Both the position numbers and the translations under genes were made by a program. Below are positions 51,096 through 61,028 of a DNA stretch of 64,000 nt, one piece after another. The stretch's first letter is position 1. The number at the start of each line of letters is the position of its first letter. The stretch lies in the NCBI GenBank assembly GCA_903839675.1, contig CAIMDB010000032.1:186001-250000 (forward strand), read 5' to 3'. The notes under the pieces are model-generated. The model was given only the letters and a program-made list of their open reading frames with translations, ran no database searches and had not been told where the DNA came from. The stretch comes from an uncultured Sphingomonadales bacterium. GTDB lineage: Bacteria; Pseudomonadota; Alphaproteobacteria; Sphingomonadales; Sphingomonadaceae.

Positions 51096-53672
51096 ATGAC
51101 AATGCGGATGTTGATCGACGCCCGCCACCCGGAGGAAACTCGGGTTGCGGTGGTCAAGGGAAACAAGATTGAGGAATTTGATTTTGAATCGGCGGAACGT
51201 CGCCAGCTCAAAGGAAACATCTACCTCGCAAAAGTAACACGGGTCGAGCCATCGCTTCAGGCGGCGTTTGTCGATTACGGCGGGAACCGTCACGGTTTCC
51301 TCGCCTTTTCGGAAATCCACCCCGATTACTACCAGATCCCGAAAGAAGATCGCGAAGCGTTGCTTCGTGAAGAGGCAGAGCATGCCGCTGAAGAAGCGGC
51401 CCTGCGCGCAGCCGAAGGCGATGATGATATCCTCGACGGCCATCATGACGATGACGGGCAGGATCATGATCGCCCCGATTCTGACCTGGAAGATGATGGT
51501 GAGGGCGATGCGCCCGCTCCAGAATCAGCCGGTGGCAATGGCCATGATGACCATGCAGCCGAAGATCTGCGCCGCCGCCGTATGGCGTTGCGCCGCCGCT
51601 ACAAGATCCAAGACGTCATCCACCGGCGTCAGGTCCTGCTCGTGCAGGTCGTCAAGGAAGAGCGTGGAAATAAGGGCGCGGCCCTTACGACATATCTTTC
51701 ATTGGCAGGCCGCTATTGTGTGCTTATGCCCAACACCACGCACGGTGGCGGCATCAGCCGGAAGATTTCAAACGCAGCAGACCGCAAGCGCCTGAAGACG
51801 ATCATGACGGACCTCGCCTTGCCGGCCTCGATGGGCTGCATCGTGCGGACAGCGGGGCTCCAGCGCACCAAGACCGAAATCAAGCGTGACTTCGATTATC
51901 TCGCCCGACTGTGGGATGACATCCGCGAAACCACGCTGAAAAGCCAGGCGCCCGCCCTCGTCAACGAGGACAGCGACCTTATCAAGCGCGCGATCCGCGA
52001 CATTTACAACCGCGATATCGACGAAGTGATCGTGGAGGGCGAACGCGGCTATAAGCAGGCGCGCGACTTCATGAAGCTGCTGATGCCGAGCCATGTGAAG
52101 AAGGTGAAGGCCTATGCCGACGCCGTTCCGCTTTATCAGCGTTATGGCGCCGAAGATCAGCTTGAGGCGATGTATCACCCCGTCGTCCAGCTGAAGTCAG
52201 GCGGCTATCTGGTCATCAACCCGACCGAAGCTTTGGTGTCGATCGACATCAACTCGGGCCGGTCCACGCGCGAACATGGCATCGAACAGACGGCTGTCGC
52301 GACTAACCTTGAAGCGGCGCAGGAAATTGCCCGTCAGCTCCGTCTGCGCGACATGGCCGGGCTCGTCGTCATCGACTTTATCGACATGGAGTCCAACTCC
52401 AACGTCCGTAAGGTCGAAAAGGCGATGAAGGCGGCGCTCGCCAATGATCGCGCCCGCATTCAGGTCGGCCGGATCAGCCAGTTCGGTCTGCTCGAAATGA
52501 GCCGCCAGCGCCTGCGCACCGGCGTGCTTGAAGCCTCCACCCGCGAATGTCCGCATTGCGAAGGTACGGGCCTTGTCCGCACGGCCTCGTCCGCCGGATT
52601 GTCCGCGCTGCGCATGTTGGAAGAAGAAGCGGCCCGTGGCCGCGGCAGCCAGCTCACGCTGCGCGCCAGCCAGGAAGCGGCTTTCTATGTGCTCAACCGC
52701 AAGCGGCATGAACTGGGTGAGATCGAAGAACGCTATGGCGTCTTGATTGAAGTCCAGTCCGACGGTCAGCTGGAAGGCGCCCGCATGACGGTGGAAGCCG
52801 CTGGCCCGCCGCCTGCCTTCCGCCCGACCTATGCACCAATCATCGATGACGAGCCCGATCTGGACGTCGAAGATTTCGACGACGAAGAAGAAGAAGGCGA
52901 AGAGGCGGAAGCCCGCGAAGAGCGTGAAGACCGCGAAGAACGGGGCGATGGCGATGCGCGTCGTCGTGGCCGTAGCCGTCGTCGTCGTGGTCGCCGTGGC
53001 GGTCGTCGTGACGAAGCCGAGCGCGGTGAACCGTCTGCAGACGGTGAAGCCGATGCCGAAGCCTCTGGCGATGATGAACCGGGTGAAGAAGCACCTGCCA
53101 ATGCCGCTGAACCTCGCGAAGATAAGGATGGCGCGCGTCGCCGTCGCCGTCGCGGACGTCGCGGTGGTCGTCGTCGGCCTGAAGAAGGCGCAGTTGGCAC
53201 CGAAGAGTCGCAGGACGACACGGCGGACGCAGCAACTGACGCTGCCGAAGCGACCGCAGAACCCGTTGAAGCGGTTTCCGAAGACGAGGCTCCTAAGAAG
53301 CCGCGTCGCCGGACCAGCCGCGCCAAGGCTGCTGACTTCGCTGAAGTGGTCGAAGCACCGGTAGAGGTCGCGGCGGAAGCAGCTGTGGCTGAAAAGCCGA
53401 AACGGACCCGCAAGAAGAAGGTCGACGCCGATGTGACGGAGGCTGTCGTCGAAGCAGCATCGGCACCTGAGCCGGCGACTGCCCCCGCCGTCGAAGAACC
53501 GGTTGCTGAAAAGCCAAAGCGCACCCGCAAGAAGAAGGCGGACGCAGAAGCGGCGCCGGAAGCGGCAGCAGAAGCCCCTGCATCTGACGATGCCCCGGCA
53601 TCGGAAGCTGAAGGGTCAACTGACTCGCCGCGTCGCGGCTGGTGGCAGCGTACCTTCGGCGACGCCGTCTGA
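51096..53672 (+). CDS. rne: Ribonuclease E
   Basis: Endoribonuclease that starts mRNA decay and processes rRNA/tRNA, scaffold of the degradosome. The 858-residue protein starts at ATG 51096 (GGAGA upstream; the frame is open to GTG 51066). The S1 domain is split by an acidic, His-rich insert of about 60 residues (from about 105 to 165), typical of alphaproteobacterial RNase E. Catalytic Asp residues are in VSIDINSGRSTREH and VVIDFIDMES, and the zinc link is CPHCEGTG. From about residue 575 the tail is low-complexity: acidic runs, several RRRGRR blocks and two EKPKRTRKKK repeats, likely RNA- and partner-binding. The Arg-rich blocks are separated by Glu/Asp-rich spacers. Confidence 0.97.
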   Translation: MTMRMLIDARHPEETRVAVVKGNKIEEFDFESAERRQLKGNIYLAKVTRVEPSLQAAFVDYGGNRHGFLAFSEIHPDYYQIPKEDREALLREEAEHAAEEAALRAAEGDDDILDGHHDDDGQDHDRPDSDLEDDGEGDAPAPESAGGNGHDDHAAEDLRRRRMALRRRYKIQDVIHRRQVLLVQVVKEERGNKGAALTTYLSLAGRYCVLMPNTTHGGGISRKISNAADRKRLKTIMTDLALPASMGCIVRTAGLQRTKTEIKRDFDYLARLWDDIRETTLKSQAPALVNEDSDLIKRAIRDIYNRDIDEVIVEGERGYKQARDFMKLLMPSHVKKVKAYADAVPLYQRYGAEDQLEAMYHPVVQLKSGGYLVINPTEALVSIDINSGRSTREHGIEQTAVATNLEAAQEIARQLRLRDMAGLVVIDFIDMESNSNVRKVEKAMKAALANDRARIQVGRISQFGLLEMSRQRLRTGVLEASTRECPHCEGTGLVRTASSAGLSALRMLEEEAARGRGSQLTLRASQEAAFYVLNRKRHELGEIEERYGVLIEVQSDGQLEGARMTVEAAGPPPAFRPTYAPIIDDEPDLDVEDFDDEEEEGEEAEAREEREDREERGDGDARRRGRSRRRRGRRGGRRDEAERGEPSADGEADAEASGDDEPGEEAPANAAEPREDKDGARRRRRRGRRGGRRRPEEGAVGTEESQDDTADAATDAAEATAEPVEAVSEDEAPKKPRRRTSRAKAADFAEVVEAPVEVAAEAAVAEKPKRTRKKKVDADVTEAVVEAASAPEPATAPAVEEPVAEKPKRTRKKKADAEAAPEAAAEAPASDDAPASEAEGSTDSPRRGWWQRTFGDAV

Positions 53673-53722
53673 TCTCCGGGCTTTCAGCCCGCATTCATCA
53701 AGGGGAGGGGAGAAGCAGGACT

Positions 53723-55099
53723 ATGCAATTCCCCTCCTTCCTTGGCAGATCCCTTATTGGTCGTTTTTTGGCTCTGCTTTTGGCGGTCACCTTGTCGGTG
53801 CAACCGGCCATGGCCCAGTCGATGCTGCGCGACGCCGAAACTGAGGCTTTGCTTGCGGACATGTCTGCCGGCATCATTCAAGCGGCGGGCCTTCAGCCCA
53901 AAAATGTTCAGATTGTCCTTTTGCAGGACAAGGAAATCAACGCGTTCGTGGCGGGTGGCCAGATCGTCTACATTCATTCCGGGCTGATCACGGCGGCCAA
54001 GAACGCCAATGAAGTTCAGGGCGTTATTGCGCACGAAATGGGTCATGTCGCAGGCGGGCATGTCATCCGCAGCAGCGAAGGCATCAAGACCGCAACGGGC
54101 ATCACATTGTTGAGTCTGTTGCTTGGCGCGGCGGCTATTGCGGCGGGCGCCGGGGAAGCGGGCGCCGGCATCATGGCGGCGGGACAGCAAGCGGCGATGG
54201 GCAAGTTCCTCGCCTTCACGCGCACGCAGGAATCTTCGGCAGATTCGGCGGCGGCCAGTTACCTCGCTAAATCGGGCATAAGCGGCAAGGGCTTGATCGG
54301 CTTTTTCAAGACGCTCCAGAATGTCGAGTTCCGTTACGCCATCCCGCAGGAAGACAGCTATGGCCGCACCCACCCGCTGACCGGTGAGCGTATCTCTGCG
54401 CTGCAGGAAGTGGTGGAGAAAGACGCAGCTTGGAACAAGCCGTCCGATCCGGCCTTGGAAGCGCGGTTTAAGCGTGTGAAGGCCAAGCTAACGGGCTTTG
54501 TGAACGAACCACGCCAGACGCTGATCACTTATCCAGCGACCGACTTGTCTATCCCGGCCCGCTATGCGCGCGCTTATGCCTGGCATCGCAGCGCCTATCC
54601 GGACAAGGCGCTGGAAGAGGCAGACTCGCTCCTTCGGTCTGTGCCGCACGATCCTTATTTTCTGGAACTCAAAGGGCAGATCCTGCTCGAGTCCGGGCGA
54701 CCGCAGGAGGCGCTGCCGGTGCTGCGCGAAGCCACAGATCTGACCCGCTCCCAACCCCTGATTGCCTCGCTTTTCGGGCATGCGCTGCTGGCGACCGAAG
54801 ACAAAGCGAACTTGCCCGAGGCCACGCGCGTGCTGAAATCGGCGGTGTCTAAGGATAATGACAACCCGTTCGCTTGGTATCAGCTCGGCGTGGTCTATGA
54901 GCGCGAAGGGGATTTGCCACGCGCCCAATTGGCAACGGCGGAACGCTATAGCCTGCAGGGTCGGGCCAATCTTGCTCTGCTCAGCGCCGAAGCTGCGATG
55001 GGCGGGATTGCCAAGGGATCTCCAGACTGGATTCGCGCGCAAGATATTGCCATGGCGTCGCGAGCAGAAATGGAAAATGGCAAGCGCAGGCGGCGATGA
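53723..55099 (+). CDS. M48-family periplasmic metalloprotease (BepA-like)
   Basis: Exported zinc protease, probably acting in quality control of outer-membrane proteins as BepA/YfgC does. From ATG 53723 the 458 residues comprise a signal peptide (to VQPAMA), the M48 peptidase domain with HExxH in VIAHEMGHVAGGHV and the third ligand Glu in TRTQESSADSAAASYL, a Gly/Ala-rich hydrophobic loop (about 140-165) and a C-terminal TPR region (from about 265; AYAWHRSAYPDKALEEADSLL, PQEALPVLREATDL). It lies 50 bases after rne and overlaps the DsbA-like gene by four bases, which fits a shared role in envelope protein folding. Confidence 0.92.
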   Translation: MQFPSFLGRSLIGRFLALLLAVTLSVQPAMAQSMLRDAETEALLADMSAGIIQAAGLQPKNVQIVLLQDKEINAFVAGGQIVYIHSGLITAAKNANEVQGVIAHEMGHVAGGHVIRSSEGIKTATGITLLSLLLGAAAIAAGAGEAGAGIMAAGQQAAMGKFLAFTRTQESSADSAAASYLAKSGISGKGLIGFFKTLQNVEFRYAIPQEDSYGRTHPLTGERISALQEVVEKDAAWNKPSDPALEARFKRVKAKLTGFVNEPRQTLITYPATDLSIPARYARAYAWHRSAYPDKALEEADSLLRSVPHDPYFLELKGQILLESGRPQEALPVLREATDLTRSQPLIASLFGHALLATEDKANLPEATRVLKSAVSKDNDNPFAWYQLGVVYEREGDLPRAQLATAERYSLQGRANLALLSAEAAMGGIAKGSPDWIRAQDIAMASRAEMENGKRRRR

Positions 55100-55839
55100 G
55101 CGGGGGACTTAAGACAATGGTGGTGCCGGTTTTGGCAGGGTTGATTGGTGCAGGCGGCGCTGCGCTTTACATGGCGTCTGCGGCGCCAGAGGCCGCGTCC
55201 GTGAACACGGCGGATCGTGCCGCGATCGAAAAGATCGTGCGGGAATACATTCTCACCCACCCGGAAATCCTGCCGCAGGCGATGGAAAATCTGCGGTCGC
55301 AAGAACTCGGCAAAGTGGTTGAGGCCAATCGCAAGCTCATTGAAACGCCGGTTGGCGATGCATGGGAAGGCGCGCCCGATGCGGACGTTACGCTCGTTGA
55401 ATTTTACGACTATGCCTGTGGCTATTGCCGCGCCTCGATCGCCGATATCGACAAGCTGTTGGCCGAGGACAAGAAGCTGAAAGTCGTTTACCGCGACATG
55501 CCCGTGCTGGGGCAAGACAGTGTGGAGGCGGCGCGCCTGAGCGTTGCGGCCGCCATGGCGGGCAAGTTTACCGCCCTGCACAAGCCGCTCTTCACCAAGG
55601 GCCGCCCGACACCTGATGTGCTGTCCGCAGCGCGCAACGCAATCGGCCTCGACAAGGCAGCGATGGCCAATCCGGCGGTGGATCAGGAACTCACCAAAAA
55701 CATCCAGCTCCAGCGCGAACTGGACCTGTCCGGCACACCTGCTTGGGTGGTGGGCAACAAGGTGCTGGTGGGTGCGGTTGGCTATGATGCATTGAAGGCC
55801 GCCATTGCTGAAGCGCGGGCCGCAAAGGCCGCGCGCTAA
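55096..55839 (+). CDS. DsbA/ScsC-like thiol-disulfide oxidoreductase
   Basis: Periplasmic thioredoxin-fold protein of 247 residues, anchored or exported by an N-terminal hydrophobic segment (VVPVLAGLIGAGGAALYMA, about 9-27). A helical region follows (AIEKIVREYILTHPEILPQAM), the kind of N-terminal extension that oligomerises ScsC-like isomerases. The catalytic domain has the active site YDYACGYCRAS and the cis-Pro loop LSGTPAWVVGNKVL. CGYC differs from the CSHC of the two DsbA-type genes near smc, so it is a separate lineage. ATGA overlap with the M48 protease implies co-translation; both act on envelope proteins. Confidence 0.88.
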   Translation: MSGGLKTMVVPVLAGLIGAGGAALYMASAAPEAASVNTADRAAIEKIVREYILTHPEILPQAMENLRSQELGKVVEANRKLIETPVGDAWEGAPDADVTLVEFYDYACGYCRASIADIDKLLAEDKKLKVVYRDMPVLGQDSVEAARLSVAAAMAGKFTALHKPLFTKGRPTPDVLSAARNAIGLDKAAMANPAVDQELTKNIQLQRELDLSGTPAWVVGNKVLVGAVGYDALKAAIAEARAAKAAR

Positions 55840-55893
55840 GCCGCCTTGCATTTTCCCCCTTGGCAGGGCGCGCGCATGTGCCATTGTCCGCTC

Positions 55894-58068
55894 ATGACAA
55901 AACGCCCGATAATTGCGGCCCTCGCCGCTTTGCTGTGCGGACAGGCAGCCTTTGCTGCCCCGCCTAAATCCGCGACACCAAAGACGGCCTCCACCCAGAA
56001 AGTTTCCATGACAGATCCTGCAAAGCCCCCCGTCGCCGCCCAAAAGCCGCACAGCTATGAACGGCATGGCGTTAAGATCGACGACCCCTATTCATGGCTG
56101 AAGGATGAGGGCTATCCTAAGGTCGATGATGTTGAGGTGCTTGACTATCTAAAGGCCGAAAATACCTATTTCGAAGCGCAGATGAAGCCGCTGGCGCCAC
56201 TTGTCGAAACGATCTTTCAGGAAATGAAGGGGCGTCTGAAGGAAGACGACAGCTCGGTTCCGCAGAAAGATGGCGACTATCTCTACTGGCGCCGCTTTGA
56301 ACCCGGCGCGCAATATAAGCAGTGGATGCGAAAAGCCGTGAAGGGCGGCGCGGAGACGGTCCTGCTTGATGAAGCGAAGCTCGCTGAGGGCAAGGAATAT
56401 TTCCGCCTGTCGGGCATCACCATTTCCGACGATGACCGGATGATGGCTTATGCAACCGACACCAACGGGTCGGAACGCTACACCATCCGCTTTCAGGATC
56501 TGGTGACGGGCGAGCATCTGGCCGATGAAATCCCCGGCACGCTGGGCGACTTCGTCTTTTCAGCAGACGGCAAACATCTGCTCTACGGCCTCGTCAACGA
56601 CAATTGGCGCGTGGAAAAGATCCTGATCCACACGCTCGGCACGCCGGTCGCTGAAGATAAGGTGATCTATTCGGAACCCGATCAGGGTTTCCAGACCGGC
56701 GTTGGCATGACGCACAGCCGCAAGTGGATTGTGGTCGCAACCGGCGACAATGAAACGAGCGAAGTCCGGCTGCTGCCGGTCAATGATCCCTTTGCCAAGC
56801 CGATCCTTGTGCGCGCGCGCAAGAAGGGCGTGGAATATGATGTGGAGGAGCATGACGGCACGCTCTTCATCCACACTAATGACACGAGCACCCAGTTCCG
56901 GCTGGTGACGGCACCGCTGGCCAAGCCGGACGAGTGGACCGAGCGCATTGCACCGTCGCCCAGTTTCTACATGACGGCGGTGTCGACCTTTGCCGATTTC
57001 TTCATCGTCGAAGGCCGGGACAATGGACTCGATCAGGTGGAAATCCACCCCTATCGCGGCGGCAAGCCCAAGCGGATCAGCTTCCCCGAAGCGAGCTATT
57101 CGGCGGGGCTTGATGAGAACCCCGAATATAAGGTCGCCAAGCTGCGGCTTTCTTATGAATCGATGGTCACGCCCGACACCGTCACCGAATATGACGTGTC
57201 CTCTGGCGAGATGACGACGCTCAAGGTGCAGGAAATCCCAAGTGGCTATGATGCCAGCCAGTACGCCACCGAACGCGTCGAGATCACCGCGCGCGACGGA
57301 ACGAAAGTGCCCGTTTCGGTCGTCTACAAAAAGGGCTTTAAGAAGGACGGCAATGGCCCGCTCTATCTCTATGCCTATGGCGCCTATGGCTATGCGATCC
57401 CACCGGGATTCTCGACAACGCGGCTCTCGCTGCTGGATCGCGGCTTTGCCTATGCCATCGCGCACATCCGCGGCGGCGATGATCTAGGCCAGCAATGGCA
57501 GCTGGATGGGAAGCTCACCAAGCGGACCAATACGTTCAATGACTTTGTGGACTCAGCCAAGGGCCTGATCGATCTGGGCTTTGCCAAGCCCGGCCGGATT
57601 GTGGCCGCCGGTGGTTCGGCGGGTGGCGAGCTGATGGGTGTTGTCGTCAATACCAACCCGGAACTTTGGGGTGCGGTCGCAGCGCACGTGCCGTTCGTCG
57701 ATGTGCTCAACACCATGCAGGATGAAACCCTGCCGCTGACGCCGGGTGAATGGCCGGAATGGGGCAACCCGATCACAGACAAGGCGGCGTTTGAACTGAT
57801 CCGTAGCTATTCCCCATATGACAATGTGACAGCGCAGGCCTATCCGCCACTGTTTATCACCGGTGGCCTCAACGACCCACGCGTGACCTATTGGGAGCCC
57901 GCCAAATGGGCCGCCAAGCTGCGCGCGACCAAGACCGACCAGAATGTCCTCTTGCTCAAAACCAATATGGGCGCAGGCCATGGTGGCAAGTCCGGCCGGT
58001 TTGAAAGCCTGCGCGAAGATGCTGAGGAGTTTGCGTTCTTCCTCTGGCAGTTGGGGATGGTGAAGTAA
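55894..58068 (+). CDS. Oligopeptidase B-like S9 serine peptidase
   Basis: Prolyl-oligopeptidase-family enzyme of 724 residues. From ATG 55894, MTKRPIIAALAALLCGQAAFA is a signal peptide, so unlike E. coli PtrB this one is exported. The N-terminal segment PHSYERHGVKIDDPYSWLKD and a seven-bladed propeller (about 95-430) precede the hydrolase domain. Catalytic Ser is in AAGGSAGGELMGVV, Asp in GGLNDPRVTYWEP and His in GAGHGGKSGRF. The Ser and His motifs are those of oligopeptidase B, which cleaves after Lys/Arg in short peptides. It stands 54 bases after the DsbA-like gene and is followed at once by a thioesterase gene. Confidence 0.92.
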   Translation: MTKRPIIAALAALLCGQAAFAAPPKSATPKTASTQKVSMTDPAKPPVAAQKPHSYERHGVKIDDPYSWLKDEGYPKVDDVEVLDYLKAENTYFEAQMKPLAPLVETIFQEMKGRLKEDDSSVPQKDGDYLYWRRFEPGAQYKQWMRKAVKGGAETVLLDEAKLAEGKEYFRLSGITISDDDRMMAYATDTNGSERYTIRFQDLVTGEHLADEIPGTLGDFVFSADGKHLLYGLVNDNWRVEKILIHTLGTPVAEDKVIYSEPDQGFQTGVGMTHSRKWIVVATGDNETSEVRLLPVNDPFAKPILVRARKKGVEYDVEEHDGTLFIHTNDTSTQFRLVTAPLAKPDEWTERIAPSPSFYMTAVSTFADFFIVEGRDNGLDQVEIHPYRGGKPKRISFPEASYSAGLDENPEYKVAKLRLSYESMVTPDTVTEYDVSSGEMTTLKVQEIPSGYDASQYATERVEITARDGTKVPVSVVYKKGFKKDGNGPLYLYAYGAYGYAIPPGFSTTRLSLLDRGFAYAIAHIRGGDDLGQQWQLDGKLTKRTNTFNDFVDSAKGLIDLGFAKPGRIVAAGGSAGGELMGVVVNTNPELWGAVAAHVPFVDVLNTMQDETLPLTPGEWPEWGNPITDKAAFELIRSYSPYDNVTAQAYPPLFITGGLNDPRVTYWEPAKWAAKLRATKTDQNVLLLKTNMGAGHGGKSGRFESLREDAEEFAFFLWQLGMVK

Positions 58069-58071
58069 GGC

Positions 58072-58464
58072 GTGAGGGATTTCCGTCTCTCCATCACCCC
58101 AACCCCCGCCGACATCGATGAACTCGGCCACGTCAACAATGCGGTGTGGGTGCGGTGGTTGCAGGATGTGGCGACCGCGCATTGGGATGCGGTCGCGCGG
58201 GCGGAGGACAAGGCGGCCTATATCTGGGTCGTTGTCCGGCATGAGATTGATTATCAGGGCAATGTCGGCCCCGGTGAAGCCGTGACCGCACGGACATGGA
58301 TCAGCGACGCACCCAAGGGTGCACGCTTTGACCGCAATGTTGAATTCAGCGACGCTGCCGGCAAAATTGTGGTGCGCGCCAAGACGACTTGGGCGTTGAT
58401 CGACAAGGCCTCAGGCCGGATCGCTCGGGTGCGCGCTGAGATTGCCGCCCCCTTTTTGGGGTGA
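58072..58464 (+). CDS. Acyl-CoA thioesterase (hotdog fold)
   Basis: A 130-residue single hotdog domain of the 4-hydroxybenzoyl-CoA thioesterase type. The catalytic helix start reads DIDELGHVNNAVWVRWLQD, with the Asp (DELGHVNN) in the place of the family nucleophile/base. The strands VVRHEIDYQGNVGPGEAVTARTW and FDRNVEF complete the fold. The start is GTG 58072, three bases after the oligopeptidase stop, with AAGG just before it, so translation is probably coupled. It hydrolyses some acyl-CoA; a link to the peptidase is not evident. It converges on the alpha/beta-hydrolase gene with six bases between stops. Confidence 0.88.
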   Translation: MRDFRLSITPTPADIDELGHVNNAVWVRWLQDVATAHWDAVARAEDKAAYIWVVVRHEIDYQGNVGPGEAVTARTWISDAPKGARFDRNVEFSDAAGKIVVRAKTTWALIDKASGRIARVRAEIAAPFLG

Positions 58465-58470
58465 TCAGCG

Positions 58471-59178
58471 TCAGGGCAAGCGGTGTTGCTTTGACGGACG
58501 CGCCAGCGCCGTCAGAATCGCCGACAGCGCCTCGGGTGCGTTCATCATGGACAGGTGTCCGCAGCTCACTTCGACGGCGCGGTCATGCATGTGCGGTTCG
58601 CCACGCGAGGCATGCGGCGGGATGATGCCGTCCGCCGCCGACCAAATCGCAATGGTCTCAACCGGGGGTTTGCGTTCCCGGACCACGGTCAGTGGCATGT
58701 CGTCAACGGAATGTCCGGCGGCCCATTCATAGGCGCGCCAGGCCCGGTTGTGGCGGGGGTCTCCCGCAATCGGGCTGCCCAGCGTCACGACTTTGTCGAC
58801 CTTTTCCGGCGCAACCTTGGCATATTCGCGTGCGATCAGGCCACCTAGGCTCCAGCCGATAAGGGCAACAGGCGCCCCCTCGCGCGCGACGATCTCGTCC
58901 ACACGCTGGCCGAAACGTAAAAGCGTGTCTTCCCTGACGGGCGCGGCAAAGCCCAGACCCCAGCCATAGGCGCGGTAGTTTGCTTTGCGCAGCACACGGC
59001 GCGCCATCGCCGTACGGGCGTCACTGGTGAACAGACCGGGCAGCACGATGACGGGGCGCCCTTCGCCATCATGATCGGCGGCGAGGTCGTCCTCAGCCAA
59101 CCAGCCACGCACAAAGTCATTGAGCAGGCGGACTTCGCCGAGCGAGGTCCATAAAGAAGGCAAATGTGTCGATTTCAT
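58471..59178 (-). CDS. Alpha/beta-hydrolase (lipase/esterase-like)
   Basis: A 235-residue single-domain alpha/beta hydrolase. The oxyanion strand is PVIVLPGLFTSDARTA, the nucleophile elbow is VALIGWSLGGLIAREYAK with Ser at its centre, the acid is probably the Asp in IWSAADGIIPPHAS, and the His is in VEVSCGHLSMMNAPEAL. No signal peptide is visible, so it should be cytoplasmic. ATG 59178 is preferred (MKSTHLPSLW); the frame is open to 59214, but that would overlap the divergent transporter start. PGAP1-like lipase and esterase functions are both possible. Confidence 0.82.
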   Translation of the reverse strand: MKSTHLPSLWTSLGEVRLLNDFVRGWLAEDDLAADHDGEGRPVIVLPGLFTSDARTAMARRVLRKANYRAYGWGLGFAAPVREDTLLRFGQRVDEIVAREGAPVALIGWSLGGLIAREYAKVAPEKVDKVVTLGSPIAGDPRHNRAWRAYEWAAGHSVDDMPLTVVRERKPPVETIAIWSAADGIIPPHASRGEPHMHDRAVEVSCGHLSMMNAPEALSAILTALARPSKQHRLP

Positions 59179-59207
59179 CCGGCCAAGATATGTTCTAGGG
59201 GTTAACA

Positions 59208-61028
59208 ATGCCACCTCAAGCCCCAGCGCCCTCCGGAAATGACGGACTCGACTTCGCCGTCATGCGGCGGTTCATCCCCTATCTTTGGCCAAAGGACATG
59301 CCGGGTCTGCGGCTGCGCATCGTCATCGCGCTCACGCTGGTGTTGGTGTCCAAGGGCATCCAGATCAGCATGGGGTTCCTCTATGGGGCTGCGATTGACC
59401 GGATGAAGCCGGGGCTCGAGGCGGGCGTGTCGCTCGCCATTGCTCTGGTCGTGGCTTATGCGGGCGCGCGCTTTGCAGGCGTGCTGTTCGATAATCTCAG
59501 GAACGTCGTGTTTGAACGCGTCGGGCAGGATGCCACCCGCAGGCTCGCCGAACATGTCTTTGCGCATCTCCATAAATTGAGCCTGCGCTTCCATTTGTCG
59601 CGCCGCACCGGGGCTGTGACGAAGGTGATTGAGCGTGGGACGAAGAGCATTGATGTGATGCTCTATTTCCTCCTCTTCAACATCGCGCCGACCGTGATTG
59701 AACTTATCGCCGTCATGGTGATCTTTGGCACCAAATTCTCCATGGGGCTTGTCATCGCGACGGCCGTGATGGTCGTCACCTATATCGTGTTCACGCAGCG
59801 CGTGACCGATTGGCGCAATGCCTTGCGCGTCGAAATGAATGATCTGGATACCGCCACTGTATCGCGCTCGGTCGACAGCCTGCTCAATTATGAGACGGTC
59901 AAATATTTCAACGCGGAAAAACGGGAATCCGAGATCTACGCGCGCGTCGCGCGGCGCTATGCCGATGCGGCGGTCAAATCGGAAAACTCGCTCGCCTGGC
60001 TCAACGTTGGCCAATCCCTTGTCACCAACCTCATGATGGCAGGCGCGATGGGCTATACCGTGTGGGGCTGGTCCAAGGGGGAATTCACCTCAGGCGATGT
60101 TGTGCTGGTGAACACGCTGCTTGCCCAGCTCTTCCGCCCACTCGATCTGCTCGGCATGGTCTACCGCACCGTGCGGCAGGGGTTGACCGATATGGCCGCG
60201 ATGTTCGACCTCATTGATACCGAGGCCGAAGTGCGCGACCGGCCCGATGCCAAGCCTCTTGTCATCTCCGGCGGCGCACTGACTTTTGAGGATGTCAGCT
60301 TTGCTTATGAGGCGGATCGCCCGATCCTGAAAGGCGTCAGCTTTGCTGTGCCGGCAGGCCGCTCCATGGCTGTGGTCGGGCCGTCGGGGGCGGGCAAATC
60401 CACCCTCGCGCGGCTCATCTATCGTTTCTATGATGTGACAGCGGGTCGGATCACCATTGACGGACAGGATCTGCGCGATGTGACGCAATCCTCCTTGCGC
60501 GCCGCGATTGGCATCGTGCCGCAGGATACCGTGCTGTTCAACGACACCATTGGCTATAATGTCGGCTATGGCCGCGAAGGGGCCTCGCAGGAGGAGATTG
60601 AGGCGGCCGCCCGCGGCGCACAGATCCATAGCTTCATCGCGGCCCAACCCCAGCAGTACGAAACGCCTGTGGGGGAACGCGGCTTGAAGCTTTCCGGCGG
60701 CGAAAAGCAGCGCGTGGCAATTGCCCGAACGCTTTTGAAAGACCCGCCGCTCCTGATCCTTGATGAAGCGACCAGCGCGCTCGACAGCCGGACCGAGTCT
60801 GAGATTCAGGCCACGCTTGCGCGTGTGTCTGAAAAGCGCACCAGCGTCGTGATCGCGCACCGGCTGTCGACCATTGTCGATGCGGATGAGATCATCGTGC
60901 TGGAGGCCGGACAGGTTGCCGAACGTGGCACCCATGCCGATCTGCTCAAACAAGGCGGCCTTTACGCCGAAATGTGGGCGCGCCAGCAGGCCGAGGATGA
61001 TGAGGAAAGCGCGGTGGCAGCCGAATGA
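59208..61028 (+). CDS. Atm1-type ABC exporter
   Basis: Half-size ABC exporter of 606 residues related to mitochondrial Atm1 and to the sphingomonad NaAtm1, which exports glutathione derivatives and helps with metal tolerance. The transmembrane domain has six helices (about 35-330), with RRTGAVTKVIERGTKSID and the conserved SLLNYETVKYFNAEKRE near residues 222-238, hallmarks of the Atm1/HMT1 group. The ATPase has Walker A GPSGAGKST, Q-loop GIVPQDTVLFNDT, signature LKLSGGEKQRVAIARTLLKDP, Walker B LLILDEATSALD and switch His VIAHRLS. ATG 59208 has AGGGG eight bases upstream. It overlaps the AraC-type gene by four bases. Confidence 0.93.
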   Translation: MPPQAPAPSGNDGLDFAVMRRFIPYLWPKDMPGLRLRIVIALTLVLVSKGIQISMGFLYGAAIDRMKPGLEAGVSLAIALVVAYAGARFAGVLFDNLRNVVFERVGQDATRRLAEHVFAHLHKLSLRFHLSRRTGAVTKVIERGTKSIDVMLYFLLFNIAPTVIELIAVMVIFGTKFSMGLVIATAVMVVTYIVFTQRVTDWRNALRVEMNDLDTATVSRSVDSLLNYETVKYFNAEKRESEIYARVARRYADAAVKSENSLAWLNVGQSLVTNLMMAGAMGYTVWGWSKGEFTSGDVVLVNTLLAQLFRPLDLLGMVYRTVRQGLTDMAAMFDLIDTEAEVRDRPDAKPLVISGGALTFEDVSFAYEADRPILKGVSFAVPAGRSMAVVGPSGAGKSTLARLIYRFYDVTAGRITIDGQDLRDVTQSSLRAAIGIVPQDTVLFNDTIGYNVGYGREGASQEEIEAAARGAQIHSFIAAQPQQYETPVGERGLKLSGGEKQRVAIARTLLKDPPLLILDEATSALDSRTESEIQATLARVSEKRTSVVIAHRLSTIVDADEIIVLEAGQVAERGTHADLLKQGGLYAEMWARQQAEDDEESAVAAE

